DNA of 64,000 bases from Argopecten irradians (taxonomy: Eukaryota; Mollusca; Bivalvia; Pectinida; Pectinidae): positions 12,340,008 to 12,404,007 of the forward strand of contig NC_091134.1 in the NCBI RefSeq assembly GCF_041381155.1, given 5' to 3'. A model generated the notes under the pieces. It had not been told where the DNA came from, ran no database searches, and saw nothing but the letters and a program-made list of their open reading frames with translations. How positions within the stretch are numbered: the stretch's first letter is position 1; each line of letters begins with the position of its first letter. Below are positions 1 through 11,716 of the stretch, in pieces. The position numbers and the translations under genes are program-made.

Positions 1-251
1 AGTTTCCCAGTTCTTACCATTAAAGTAAAGAAAATTTGAAAGCATTGAAAACGAGGCTGCGTGGAAATGTAACCACGGACATAGTGAGCCGGGAGGACGT
101 TTTAGAATTCTCATACTTTAAATAAAATTTCTTCGTACGCAGACAGATTTTGGCGAGAGATTTTATTTTTCTATTTCACAAGAAATTATACTGGATACAT
201 TCACACCAATTTTACTGACTTTAGCCATCCTTGCCCGACTGTTCACTTTAA
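1..251 (+). mobile_element. MITE family A, copy 1 (cut by window edge)
   Basis: This is the 3' part of a short non-coding inverted-repeat element. It ends at 231-251 with the terminal repeat TTGCCCGACTGTTCACTTTAA. The body reappears at 23879-24223 in reverse complement, at 54831-55152 in the same orientation, and at 60074-60436 in reverse complement. The left end lies before base 1. The whole copy at 23879 has TTAA at both outer ends, as expected if TTAA is the target site. No transposase is encoded. Confidence 0.85.
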
Positions 252-832
252 GCATTATTCTCAATATATTCTCAATATCTTTGATTTCATAACCCCAAAA
301 GGTATTAAGAATAAAGCTTATGATTTAATTCATTTAACTCACTCAGGTATATTAATTAGGCATAAACTTCAGTGATTTTACTTACTTTTACATTGAAACA
401 AATTGAGTTGTGGCGCAGTGATATGTTATCCAATAATTCAGTTTGGCTATAATTAGACTGTATCGATTTTAAAATTCCCCACAAAACCGTTTTGTAAATA
501 TGACTTCATAATAGTTGACATACAATTCTTTCAGTTTATGGGAAAATAACCTCAAAGATCTAACCAATAGAAATGAGTGTAACATACAGAATTAAATTAT
601 ATTTCAATATAAAGATAGATAGAAGTTGAAAACTTTAACACTAAGACATTATATCAAATGTTTTGACTTGTGGTCAATTCACATCAACGTAACGACATAT
701 ATACGGTAGTGTGTAATAGGAAATTTTGATTGATTTGGCAATTACATGTACTTGCAGATTAAAACACCAATTAAACATGAGTTCTGAAAACTGTTGTAGT
801 CCAACAGTGACTTGTTCTCTTATATTTTGAAG
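252..832. other. Intron sequence upstream of the first visible CEP15-like exon
   Basis: AT-rich sequence with no open frame that continues the CEP15-like protein to its N-terminus. I searched it for the missing first coding exon, which should encode a short Leu/Glu/Lys-rich helix, and found nothing convincing. The first exon is therefore probably left of the window. Confidence 0.5.
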
Positions 833-2645
833 ATTAACCCAAAGAGAGGCTCTGATGAACTACAGCTTTTCTTACACCAAAAGTCAGGACAGCCGAACAC
901 TTCAAGAAGCAGCAGAACGGGAACGAGCACGTTTACGGAATGAGCAATTTCTGCAGGTATGTAAACTGCATTAACTAAGTATTTTTACATAACTACATAA
1001 ATTTTCAATATTTCAGATATTGTTAGCACTGCCGTTATATCAGCCCCATAACAAAACTGAAGGCAATTTCAGGTCTACAAAGTTTTCCTTTGAAGATTAA
1101 GCAGCAACGTTGTCCAACTTCAAAGTCATACAGTGTATCTTAAATTTATATTTAATTCTTTTGATGTAGACCAAATAACCAAACTATTTATCTCATCTAT
1201 TGTCGCACACAGAAGCTTCAATTTTACTATAAATTGTATATGACACAGACCAGGGGTGGATATAACAACTGTGATGATATACATAATCCACAAAATAATA
1301 AAGCACAACTAAATAATTTTTTAAAGAGAATTTTTTATTTCAATATATGTACAGCAATTTCTTCATGAACACTTTGTTGTTACAGAATATCGCTGACACT
1401 GAAGAAATGTTGGGGGCAGAGGCGGCTATTCCCCCTAGCCCAAGACTGACTACACTGCAGGTGAATATTTCGTCTTTGTATATTGCAGAGTTATCTGCCC
1501 TTGCGGGTAGGTATTCATGGTAACTTAATATTTTCTGAGTGAAACTCACATCGTTTTCTCTGAAAAGTATGACGACACACATGATGTCACAATCAATACC
1601 TATCCACAAGGGCAGATAACTCTATAATGTGCAAATGTAGAATACTAAAGTCTATAGATTTTTTATCTGGAGAAGTATAGAAAAATGGTAACCCAAAACC
1701 CTCTTCCCAGGTAGCATACTTGTTAAAACATTACATTCAAAACATTCACTGGTTGTGTAACATAATCTTTATGTTCTCCATACTTTCCAACCTGAAACCC
1801 TCCACCTCTGGACCACGAGTTTGAATTCCATGTGGGGCAGTTGCCAGGTACCTTACTTAGGTTGGTGATTTTCTGTGGATACTCTGGCTTTCCTCTATGA
1901 CATAAAACTGGCACATCATTAAATCCTGTTGATAGGACATTAGAATAATCAAACCAAAATTAACCCCAAGAAACTGTTTCGAAATCTTGATATTCCTATA
2001 GATATAATCACAAAAAAAATACGGTTGCTTGATTAGAATCAGTAACTTTATAGAATATATTTCCCCCCTTTTCCCTACCACTAAATTATCCAAATTATTA
2101 TTGGGAAGTCATGTAAATCTGATTTGCATTATGCATGTTGTGTTATTCAGATATGCAAAGGCCAAAATAAAAATACATTTATGTCTGTTTAGGCTTACCC
2201 GACCGACCCTAATTTTTTACCCTCGACCCTAATTTTTTTCCCACTTTGAAAAAATGTTAAAAAGTTGGAATTTTGATCTCAGACTCCGGTACCAGCCATC
2301 ATTTTAGAGTGAAAAACACAAAAAAATGGGGAAAAAAATCCGACCGACCAACCGACCCTATTTTTTTGCCAATGTAACCCTACACAAATATTTTTTTTTT
2401 TTTTTGGCCTAATTTATAATTAGCATGATCAACACATAACTGATAAGTCTCATACATATTCATACTTTCAGACAAACTATTGGGCAATGGTACGCAGCAT
2501 GGTTCCTCTGTATGAGAAGAGCTTAGAACATCAGAATAGAAAGTCTGACAGTCATCGTAGCAGTTCGTCAACAGTACAACAGCCAAGCTCAAGTTTAAAA
2601 GGAAAGTCATCTAAACAAAGCAAGAAAAAGACCAAGAAAGCATAA
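833..2645 (+). CDS. CEP15: CEP15/C3orf14-like centrosomal protein, C-terminal three exons (partial)
   Basis: Three coding exons join in frame: 833-956, 1386-1460 and 2472-2645, ending in TAA. All borders are GT-AG. The first exon starts one base into a codon, so earlier coding sequence lies outside the window. The visible 123 residues run through a charged helix (EAAERERARLRNEQFLQ), a middle exon with PPSPRLTTLQ, and a last exon starting TNYWAMVRSMVPLYEKSLEH, then a Ser/Lys-rich tail ending in KKKTKKA. Human C3orf14/CEP15 is about 128 residues and, from memory, has the same order: a helical segment, a proline-rich turn, then an LETRYWASVEEYIPKWEQF motif. The match of the L-x-T-x-YWA-V-P motif is the main evidence. 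The vertebrate protein is linked to the centrosome; any role here is by homology only. The lysine/serine tail is not in the human protein. The assignment was not tested by a search. Confidence 0.65.
1024..1290. mobile_element. MITE family L, copy 1, in the CEP15-like intron
   Basis: The left end near 1026 reads CACTGCCGTTATATCAGCCC. The right end near 1262-1286 is its inverted counterpart, with ATATCCACCCCTGG on the minus strand. The interior phrase CCTTTGAAGATTAAGCAG matches the copy at 23172-23490. A collapsed third copy is at 52572-52672. No coding capacity. It lies between the first two visible exons of the CEP15-like gene. Confidence 0.7.
1800..1965 (+). mobile_element. tRNA-derived SINE relic (Meta-type body)
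   Basis: Contains a decayed B box (GAGTTTGAATTCC), the shared body (GGGGCAGTTGCCAGGTAC, then a track like TACTCTGGCTTTCCTC) and the tail GATAGGACATTAGAATAATC followed by CAAACCAA. The same body occurs at 10862-11030 and 44060-44245. The tRNA-like 5' third is badly decayed, so this is not a functional tRNA gene. I infer the MetaSINE class from memory of bivalve SINEs. Confidence 0.7.
2160..2409 (+). mobile_element. Non-autonomous element family E, copy 1
   Basis: Bounded by GGCC plus an A-rich run at the left and a T-rich run plus GGCC at the right. Inside are inverted copies of ACCCGACCGACCCTAATTTT and the phrase GATCTCAGACTCCGG. Related copies are at about 7001-7220, 47826-48052 and 49205-49459. 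No open frame. It lies in the CEP15-like intron just before the last exon. The superfamily is unknown to me. Confidence 0.75.
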
Positions 2646-4980
2646 CTTACAAACACAGACTTCTTTTGCTCAGTATGAAATTTATTCCATATTCAAAACA
2701 TATCTTAATTAATTACCCCGGTACACATACTTTCGTTAATTGGGCCTAAATACTTTAATTTATTTCTTCAATATTTTCAAGACTTCTTATCCTAAATACA
2801 AAAAAATATGTTATTATAAATTGATTTGAAACAGAAATATATATTAGAGAGACAACTCCGCCATTTTTATGAGTGGTATGTGTGTAAGGTCTTTTTCTAT
2901 ATTCATCTAAATAATTAGATACAGGAGGGTAACTTTGATGTGTTATAATAGTTCAATAATTTTCTGATGGTGTGATCAAATTTTTGAGACGAAAAATTAA
3001 ATAAACCAGAGGTCCATATGCCACGAACTCTCTGTCGTCGGCATAGACAAAGAAGGAGTTTCCAATCTATATGTATAATGTTTCTGCTTGAAATTACATT
3101 GAGTTGGTAGGTAAATTAGTTTTCCTCTAAACTTTTACACAAATCATTTCAGACATTATTTCGTTAGGCTAAAACTATGGTGACTTGTCATTTTACTTTT
3201 GTATATCGAGTTTACACTGCCAATATATTTTGTGTTCTTTTTTACCGTCAATTGAGCTCATTTTTCTCTTGGTAGCAGGATGTTATAATTAGAATATGCC
3301 CATCCTTAAAGCTTCTCAAATTGTTGTTCACTGTCATGAGTCATAATAATTAATATACATTTTTACAAAGCAATATAACATGTTACCTCTGAAATTTTCT
3401 GAAGATGGCAATTGTTGACAAATTCTTGAAATAATTTATAGATTATTATAAATGGGGGGAAAAGTATTTATTAATTGCAATAGGGTAACCTTCCCATGAA
3501 TTCATTATTTTTCTACAGTTGTTACTGAAGTTGACAGCTCTGGTGAAATAGTTCATTAATTTATTTTTTTCATTTAACATCCCTATATGTGTACACCTAG
3601 AAATTAAATGTATATTGAATACCAAAAAATACATGTTATTCATATTATCCAAATAGACACAGCAGTAGTTCAAATTAAATATATTTTATTTCAAATAAAC
3701 TATAGACACTGTGAAGCAGCTTGATGCCAAAATCTCTCAGATGACATTTCCATATTAATTGCATTCATGTTCGAAACATTATGTTGAAACTCTTTAATTG
3801 GTAAGAGTTATCTCCCTTCCACACTATGATATTCACTACTCACAATCGCGTTATTTTCATCACTATTAAGACAATTTTGTATTTGTTTGAGTACAACGTT
3901 GTGATTTGTTATTGTGTATATATTTAGATTTGTGTCATCTAATTTTGTTTCATTTAAAAAAAATGGATAATTGTCATTACTAATCTTTCGAAATTGTGTG
4001 TTTTTTTATTATCTTTCCAAATTTGCTCAAGTATGCTTTTTGTGTTTATTTACTTTATTATTATCACTGTATTAAGTACTGTAATGCAATATTTTATATA
4101 TATATATATGTATACTGTATGTTATATCTTGAAATATTCTGTTTATGTTACATTCAGTAATTCTGCAATGTATGACCATGATGTTGCAATGTTCATAATT
4201 GTACGATGTTGTTCTTACATGCTATAAAATAATAATGCAATTTAATTTGTTTTTTTTCTTGCTTAATTAGTCTTTGCAATGTTTAATAAGAGAAATTTGA
4301 GGGTTTTTTTTTTAATTTGAATTTTATTCTGTACTTCCCTATTAATAAACTTTTTATTGCAGTATTTTGTAAATAAGTTATTGAGAAAATGTACATTTTT
4401 TTATTTATTTATTTTTTTTTGGGGGGGGGGGTTCTCTCAAATTTCTCTTATGAAAACTAATAAAGAAATGCCATAATATAATAAATATACAGAATATCAG
4501 ATAAATAGGAAAAGTATGCCTTTCGGATTACCACTTACAATGTTCAGCTCTTGGTGCTTTTTATAAAAAAACATCATGACGATTAGTTTACTTCCAAGAA
4601 TGTTAAAAGAAAAAACAAGAGATACATTTACATTATCATAAAAAAAGGTTTTTTGAACACGAAATTTGTGCACGTATAGTTTGAGAGATAGTGATTGAAA
4701 CAAAAATGATTACGTACATGTATTGTTTTTACGTTGACAACACAAATGAATGATTTTGTCAAAATTAAAAACGTTACAAATATTGGCAAATATTCTGTGG
4801 ATGAAATCTACTATAAATAATGGAATTTGATGCGAGTTTAAGCCACTCGGCTGTATTAACGCGATACTGACGAAGACTTTCTTTTCATGGAGAATATTTA
4901 TCAATAAGCTGTTCCCCTGCAGATTCTTGATTCTCCAATTCTGCATGGTCTGTATATATATATATATATATTTTAATTTT
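2646..4980. other. 3' UTR and intergenic sequence after the CEP15-like gene
   Basis: AT-rich sequence with several AATAAA-like hexamers (for example near 2997, 4341 and 4458). The 3' UTR end cannot be fixed. It contains an AT dinucleotide run near 4097-4112 and a T-run followed by ten G near 4421-4430. The short open frames use low-complexity residues and look accidental. Confidence 0.5.
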
Positions 4981-5165
4981 CGAGCTTGCATCTGATAATT
5001 GTTGATTTTCTATCTCTGATTTATATTTATTTTTTAGTTTTCGAGTTCCGCATCTGCAAATTAATCATATTTGAGTTTCGCATCGGCAGATTCTGTATTG
5101 GGAGTTCCGTTTCTGCAAATTTATTTGCCGAGTTATAAATCTGCACATTCATTTTCAAGTTACAC
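4977..5165 (+). repeat. Degenerate tandem array, unit about 30 bp
   Basis: Variants of a unit resembling TTCGAGTTCCGCATCTGCA recur with starts near 5037, 5069, 5097, 5126 and 5153. A more diverged, further spaced unit begins near 4977. Spacing is 27-32 bp. Units are 60-85 percent similar by eye, so the array is old. No reading frame is kept through it. Confidence 0.6.
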
Positions 5166-5909
5166 ATGTATCTTCACCTTTAACAGTTCCTTACCGTTTG
5201 GACTAATTTACTACAAATGTCAGCGAATCGCGATCCTATTAAAAAAGTAGAGGTATAATCGCTACTAAAACAACACCGATTTATTATTTTTCATTTCGAA
5301 AAATATCGGTCGGAAATGAAAATTATAAAATAATATCGGTTAATATCCAGATGGGGAGATATAATTAAATCGAATGACAATATTTGAGATATTTAATCCA
5401 CAAAACAAAGGCCGTGGTGTGAAGCTTTATTACTTACCAATCACCTATTTATATCAATCAAAGGTATATGTGCCATATCTGGACAAACAATTTGAAATGT
5501 TTCTTCATTCTTCATTAATTTACTTAATAACAGAAGTTGTTGTAAATTAAGCTGTTAAAATCATACAAAGACATGGGCAAACATGCATATATGCTAAGCT
5601 TTTGCAACAACACTATGTACTGTAAAAGGTTCTTGTTTTCATGTATGTTTAGATGAAAACTTGTCGGAAGAAGCCACTTTATAATTACTTATATCAATGA
5701 AATCGTAAATCACAACTTTCCTTCTTGGCTTGGCCATGTAGATTAATTTCACGCCACTATAGACATAAATATCACGAACTTTGGCAATACCGCCAACTTT
5801 CATTTGGAATTGTTATTTCACTTTGTAAAATGAAAAACTTATGCGTTATAAGCATTGTAATTATCAAATATTGCTGAATAACATATTAAAAGCTCTTGCT
5901 GATTTGTAG

Positions 5910-6035
5910 CACAGGGACCTGGCACGAAAAATTTTTAACCATTAGTATACATATATATATATTATAGTATCATAATATATATATATATATATGTATACTG
6001 TTAGTTTTAAAAAAATATCGTGTCAGGTCCCTGTG
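5910..6035. mobile_element. Palindromic hAT-type MITE, family F, copy 1
   Basis: A near-perfect palindrome whose ends are CACAGGGACCTGGCACGA and its inverse, with an AT-rich centre (TATACATATATATATA). Flanks are ATTTGTAG on the left and GTTTGTAG on the right, a slightly decayed 8-bp target duplication. The second copy at 49643-49751 has a perfect 8-bp duplication. Eight-base duplications point to the hAT superfamily. Confidence 0.85.
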
Positions 6036-6429
6036 GTTTGTAGTATGAAAACTACAGCTCATACACTGAAAAAAAAGATATTAATTTGATGTACTTGAAC
6101 AACAAAAATACAATATCTAAAAAAGAAAAGATGCCACACTTACATAAAAATACGTAAAAGAAAAAATAGAAAATATTGACCAAACAGCGTTAAACATACA
6201 TGCAGTTGTCTCCCCCGTCCCATGGGGCGATGTTCATTTAAATTGTGCATTCTCCAATAGAAGTCGACCCTCGGATGACCCCTCTGCCCATGTGACCTCT
6301 ACCAGGCCAGTGCTCCCGTCTGACACATGTTTTGTTTTTAAGACGTAATACTATAAGATGTAAACAAATTAATTAACACTTTGACAAATAAACCATAAAT
6401 GTCGTAAATGAAATCGTCATATAGAAGTC

Positions 6430-6793
6430 TTAAAGATGCTCCACTGCTGACAAATGGTATTTTTACACCATCAAAAACAGGAGCAGACGATTTTGTATTT
6501 TTCTTCAGTTAAAAAAGTTACTTACTTTACACCATTACCACCATTGAAAAGTTTGAGCTTCTAATTTTACTTCAAGTTAAAAATATGAAAAATAATTAAT
6601 TGCATCCCGAAAAAATTCCGTGGCACTATATCTTATATAGAATGGAGTAATGATTGCGCATGCACCAAAGACAAAACAAATTATTTTATGTTAGTTTTTG
6701 TGTTAATTAGGCATATATATACACGATTAAACACCAATTATTGTTCAAATGATGAATATCGTTTATGCTCTGTCGGCGGTGGAGCATCTTTAA
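6430..6793 (+). mobile_element. MITE family B, copy 1
   Basis: About 364 bp with terminal repeats TTAAAGATGCTCCACTGC at the left and, inverted, CGGTGGAGCATCTTTAA at the right. TTAA is at both ends. The interior phrase TCAAAAACAGGAGCAGACGA matches the second copy at 8664-9026, which lies in the opposite orientation. Non-coding. Confidence 0.88.
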
Positions 6794-8663
6794 GCACGAT
6801 AGGCAGTGATTCATTAAAGTTTTATACAGTTATGATTTTCATATTTATCTGATCTACATTGTATATAGCTGTTTTTAAGTAGTTTAGAAGTTAACTAAAA
6901 ATGACCAGACAAATATATGTAATAAAGCGTGCTGTGCTTCCGAGATACTACAGCGTGGTTATTTCACTAATATACTCGTATATGTATGAAAGTAACTAAA
7001 GGCAAAAAAAAAGAAGTCTGTTTAGGGTTGCACGAACGGCCCTATTTTTCTACCCTCCGACCCGAATTTTTTTTCCCAACTTTTCTACGAAAAAAAAATT
7101 AAAAGTCGGGATTTCGATCTCAGACTCCGGTTACGGCCATTATATAATTACTTAAGAGTGAAAGACATTATTTTTTTTTAATCCGACCTACCGGCTCTAT
7201 TTTTTTTGCGGAAATGTGTTATAATGTATAACGGAAAACCGACTCCAATTTCATTAACTGTCTTCATCTTCAAAAACTGATTCCTCAACTTTATTCTCAG
7301 CAAAAAAAAACATTTATGAAAGAGTCCTATACATGTTTCTTTCAATTCATATCAAACTTTCCCTTGAACATAGATTAGTTAAGGTATTTTCTATAGTTCA
7401 GAAGATTTTTTTAAGAAACTGTGCCCATGTGTTTAATATTGATGTTTGAAAATATCTCTCCTGGGAATTACGTAAAAGTTAAGTTATGCAAATGCGCGAG
7501 TCTTATCAATAATATAACTAGTTGCACCAGGGCTAAAACAAACTCCCACGTATAAGGTATGAAAGGTCTATATCCTACAGTTTATTTTGATTCGTAAAAA
7601 TATACTGTAAAGGGACTTTTCCTCAGAGGGCGATCAAATTCTTAAATCTTGGACCTACCGCGAAAGAAAAGGAATATAATATTACAAAAAATCGTCGCCT
7701 GTTACGAGTATGCGAGTATGCATAAGGAATTGTGATTCTTAAAAGCAGAAAATTGAATGTGTTATATGTACATTCATAGAAATAAGTACATGTATATATA
7801 TAAAGAATAGCTGAGTAAGAATGTACTTTTATTACACATGAAACTATACGATTAGTTTGCCATAGCTGTCGATTGTCCATCACAACACGTTCCCGCTCAT
7901 TCCAAGTTGTTCATTGCACCACCAACTATTTTTTTGATAAACTTCACTTTCTATTATGATATGAAACTATTTCCCTACACTATAATCAAGCATAAGTATG
8001 TAATTGAACATTATTTTAACATGAAGGACAACCATTTTCGTACACATTTCAGTAAATTTAGACACAATCTAGAGACTGCCAACGGCCACCTTAAAACATT
8101 TGACTTTATCAAAGGCATTACAAAGTCTGCAATGAAATTGAAGATGAAAGTCAATTTTTCTTCAATTGTCAAATCAATCGAAACAGACTCAAATTTGCCA
8201 ACCATACTTCCAATTTTCTTAATGGAGATCTATCGAACGTGGGTAAGTCAGCTATCGTACGACTGATAATTTGAAGTTTATACAAGAGTCTTGCCTGTTT
8301 ATTTATAAAACAGTCCCTTGAACAGAGGAGAGTGGGCCTGCACCCAATATAAACTTTATATTTGGTCATGTTATTGTTTCTATTCTGTTGTTTATATGGC
8401 CGTTGAATTACTATGTAATTGTAAAAGAGCAGTAAAGAACAATTGATAGATCAAAACAGTCAGCGGGGATGTTACTATGTAGGAAGTTATGGCATCAGTT
8501 GGTGTGTTGGTTATACTTTACACCTTATCAAAATATTTCAATATTCAAATATGGGTGACAATATCGATATATAATCACGAGGATACAATCTATATGATTT
8601 AACATTCATAGTTTCCAAATCAATTGTGAAAAAGAGAAATCGATTTCAAAGGGAAAATACAAG
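6794..8663. other. Intergenic DNA between two inverted MITE B copies
   Basis: Holds a degenerate family E copy at about 7001-7220. An open frame of 119 codons lies at 7907-8266, and a 64-codon frame lies opposite it. The 119-codon frame shows no recognisable motif, no splice context and no composition shift, so I do not call it a gene. Confidence 0.5.
7001..7220 (+). mobile_element. Non-autonomous element family E, copy 2
   Basis: Shares with the copy at 2160-2409 the start GTCTGTTTAGGGTTGC, the CTACCCTCCGACCC block, the phrase GATCTCAGACTCCGG and the closing CCGGCTCTATTTTTTT. The right terminus is eroded. No coding capacity. Confidence 0.7.
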
Positions 8664-9026
8664 TTAAAGATTCTCCCCGCCGACAGAGCAAAAACGATAC
8701 TCGTCATTTGAAAAATAAATTGTGTTTAATTGGGTATATATATGTATAATTAACACAAAAAATACATGCAAAATAACTTATTTTGCTTCTGGTGTATGCT
8801 CAATTAGTACTTCATTCCATATAAAACATAATGCCACGGATTTTTTTCGGGATGCAATTAATCAATTTTAATATATTTATCTTGAAGTAAAATTAGAAAA
8901 TCAAACCTTTCATTGGTGGTAATGCTCTAAGGTAAGTAACATTTGTAACTAAAGAAAAATACTAATTCGTCTGCTCCTGTTTTTGATAGAGAAAAATTCC
9001 TTTTGTTAGCGGTGGAGCATCTTTAA
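8664..9026 (-). mobile_element. MITE family B, copy 2 (inverted)
   Basis: About 363 bp with TTAAAGATTCTCCCCGCCGA at the left end and GCGGTGGAGCATCTTTAA at the right. TTAA lies at both ends. It is the reverse complement of the copy at 6430-6793, with interior agreement over most of its length. Confidence 0.88.
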
Positions 9027-9363
9027 GAAAACATAGTACATGTATTACTAAGCTTTTACTAACAGCAACATGACGATGCCTTAAAGTATGCTACAAAAAG
9101 AAAACTTAACTTTCGTCTATTTCTCCAAGCATTAAACTACTAAGTAGGTTCAAACCTTTGTCAAATATTGGCAGTTTTCTAGACGAAATGATGGAGTACA
9201 GGTAGTATATACCACTCAAACATGCCTCTAATAGTTGTATCCTAATAGTTATTTTATAATTACTAAAGTATAATAAAGTGAGGTGGTGGTCTTACTAGGA
9301 CCGTCCTGATTAATTAGAATACAGATCACCACACAGTGTATGATAGTGATCTGTTCAAGCAAT

Positions 9364-9477
9364 AGTCCGCTAAACCTGCTTATATTACAGGCTTTTTCAT
9401 TTTTTTCAGCTTAACATATAAACTATATATTAGAGAAAAAATGAAAAAAGCCTGATAATATAGGCAGGTTTAGCGGA
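9364..9477. mobile_element. Palindromic MITE family G
   Basis: A foldback of two roughly 48-base arms. The left arm contains GTCCGCTAAACCTGCTTATA and CAGGCTTTTTCATTTTT; the right arm is its inverse. A short AT-rich loop separates them. No second copy is visible in the window, and the target duplication is unclear. Non-coding. Confidence 0.75.
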
Positions 9478-9481
9478 CAAT

Positions 9482-10496
9482 ACTAGCAGTTACCTAAGAA
9501 TCACGCAGTTATAGAAGAAATGTGAATTTGTAAAAACAAAAGTCGGACAATTTAGTATAATGTCCCCTTAGTACATAACTATATATACATACATGTATGT
9601 TGGCTAAAACTGGAATAAACCGGCCATAAGTGACCAGTACAACTGACCAACAAAAGACACAATATTACCCACGGCGAATGACCAACACATGGCGTGAGCC
9701 CCAGGCTATGTGTCAACCTGACATATATACCTCATTTATGTGGTATAAGTAATAAATTGCAACGGTTATGGATGTATTCAAAGGTACACCCAACTCCGAC
9801 AGATTCATACACAAATTATGTGATGTTAAGCTCATGACCATGTATAACTTTTTTCAGTACGTTTTTTTTCAACTTGATTTTTTTCCAAGAAACTAACATT
9901 ACTTGAATGAATGAAAGCTCTTATTTGTGTGATTAATGTTTATAGTATGGTATGAATGAGATGAGTCAAGTGTCAGTGGTGTGGAGAGTGAGAGCCCCCC
10001 TCCTCCCTCTCTCCTGTTTGGAGACATTGTTTTATATCTTTGAAGGCTGATGACAAGGCCCAATATAACCTTGGCAGCCCTCATAAATCTTTCCGAGACA
10101 TTAAATGTTAAATTAAAAAAAATTAAATAAAAGCATAACAAATTTAAGACAACCGATTAAGATTTTTTTCTTGAATGCTAACATACACTATGTATAATAT
10201 ATATATATATTAAGAAAATGCCTTGTGAAAAGGGCTTAGGATGAATCTGGGATTTCTGATGCCATTACAGTATTCCTTTGATTAATTTCGTCTTCCATTC
10301 ATATACATTCATTAAAATATAAATTGTTCCCTGTCATTACACATATAACATAGATACAAATTATTTTTGAACAACATTTTGTTTCATTCAATATTAAAAA
10401 GAAATATTCATGAAAACTATCAATCTTTAATAGACAAGCAGTATTCATAGAAAGCACTTGCCAAGGCAATGCGTAGATGTACAAGGAGTGTTTGAA

Positions 10497-10527
<31 letters not shown>

Positions 10528-10861
10528 TGCTAGGAACGAACCAACTATTAATATTGAAAGTAAATATCAATAAAAATACAAGAACTCGTCTATCCACTCT
10601 TCCCTTTCTCCTCCCATCCATCCTTCAACCTCCCTCCTTCCCATCCAGTCATCCGTTACAACACCAAAACACATTATGTCATTGTTATAACATTAAATAA
10701 TGCATGTATAAAACTTCTTCAAGTAGAACGTTATCTTTACTTGCAACCTTTGCGTTGAAAGGTCTAAGGCTTATTGCCATTTATACAGTACACATCCAAC
10801 GCTGCCAATGATAACAAGTGGCTCATACACGAATGATAAATTGTTGATTTGATTTCATTTC
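9482..10861. other. Intergenic, with a 27-bp poly-A tract
   Basis: No gene seen. Contains an uninterrupted run of 27 A at 10501-10527, an AT run near 10196-10212 and a CT-rich patch near 10000 and 10600. The poly-A tract has no retrocopy or SINE body directly upstream, so its origin is unclear. Confidence 0.5.
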
Positions 10862-11030
10862 TGGTAGGCGAGTTCGAATCCCATTTTGGGCAGTTGCAAG
10901 GTACTGACCGCTGGTCGGTGTTTTTTCCCCGGTACTCCGGTTTTCCTTTATTTCAAACCTTGCACGTCCTCAGATGACCGTGGCTGTTAATAGGACGTAA
11001 AACTAAACAAACCAATCCAAAACAAATCTT
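10862..11030 (+). mobile_element. tRNA-derived SINE (Meta-type body), best preserved copy
   Basis: Shows a good B box (GAGTTCGAATCCC), the body TGGGCAGTTGCAAGGTACTG, the CGCTGGTCGGTGTTTTTTC and GGTACTCCGGTTTTCCTT blocks, and the 3' tail GGCTGTTAATAGGACG followed by AAACTAAACAAACC. The A box region is weak, so the 5' part is decayed or truncated. Similar copies are at 1800-1965 and 44060-44245, and a tail-only fragment at 28600-28655. Confidence 0.8.
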
Positions 11031-11310
11031 TTCAACATCATAACTTCTGCAGTAATGTTAAGTAATGCATCATTCATGATCTCGTTCCTATTTTAACAAG
11101 GTATTATCACTCATGTCCGAGAATGAGTAATAAAGTCCTAAACATTCCACCAGGTTCTAATATCCTACTCATTACACTCTTTAGTTTTAAGCAAGAAACA
11201 TATTAATTGGGATAAATGTCTTATTTTGTCTTCTGTTTCCCACTATCGTCCTAATTGGATTGTTCTGCCTCTCTGTCATCAACATGAACGATTTGTTTTA
11301 TTTTCCGTTA

Positions 11311-11716
11311 TTTTAGGCCCATTACCTTGCTGAAATTGCTTTCAGTTTTCAAAAAGGGGATGTTAATGATTATTTTGTACAATCGAAAATGTGATTAACA
11401 TACCGTTAATACCAAATTTACATTGTATCATCACAATCTGAACAATTTAATTAAAAAAAGTCAATCGTTAATTTTCATAACGCGGGTCGTCTTATGTTTC
11501 CCACCATCGACCTAATTACCGAGCTTTATCTAGTTGACTACCACTGTGCCAGAGGACAAAACAGCGAAATTAACCTTAACTATAAGCCTAGGTTATACAG
11601 GAAATCTTTCGTTGGTTTGATTTGTACCTCAAGTTAGGTAATCGATATATATTTCTGATATCATTATTGCTTTTATTAATCTTAAAATGTTTGTTTCGGA
11701 AAGGTAGTGAGCATCT
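11311..11716 (-). mobile_element. MITE family D, copy 1 (minus orientation)
   Basis: The left end reads AGGCCCATTACCTTGC. The right end GGAAAGGTAGTGAGCAT is its degenerate inverse. The interior on the minus strand contains AGACGACCCGCGTTATG and AATTTCGCTGTTTTGTCC, as in the copy at 28689-29086. A partial repeat of the GTTTCCCACTATCG segment lies just outside at about 11235-11260. Confidence 0.7.

Noticed and set aside
7907-8266. 119-codon plus-strand open frame
   Set aside because: No recognisable motif, no signal peptide, no splice context, and composition like the surrounding AT-rich DNA.
10868-10880. tRNA-like B box suggesting a tRNA gene
   Set aside because: There is no matching A box or foldable tRNA; the following body and tail show it is a SINE.
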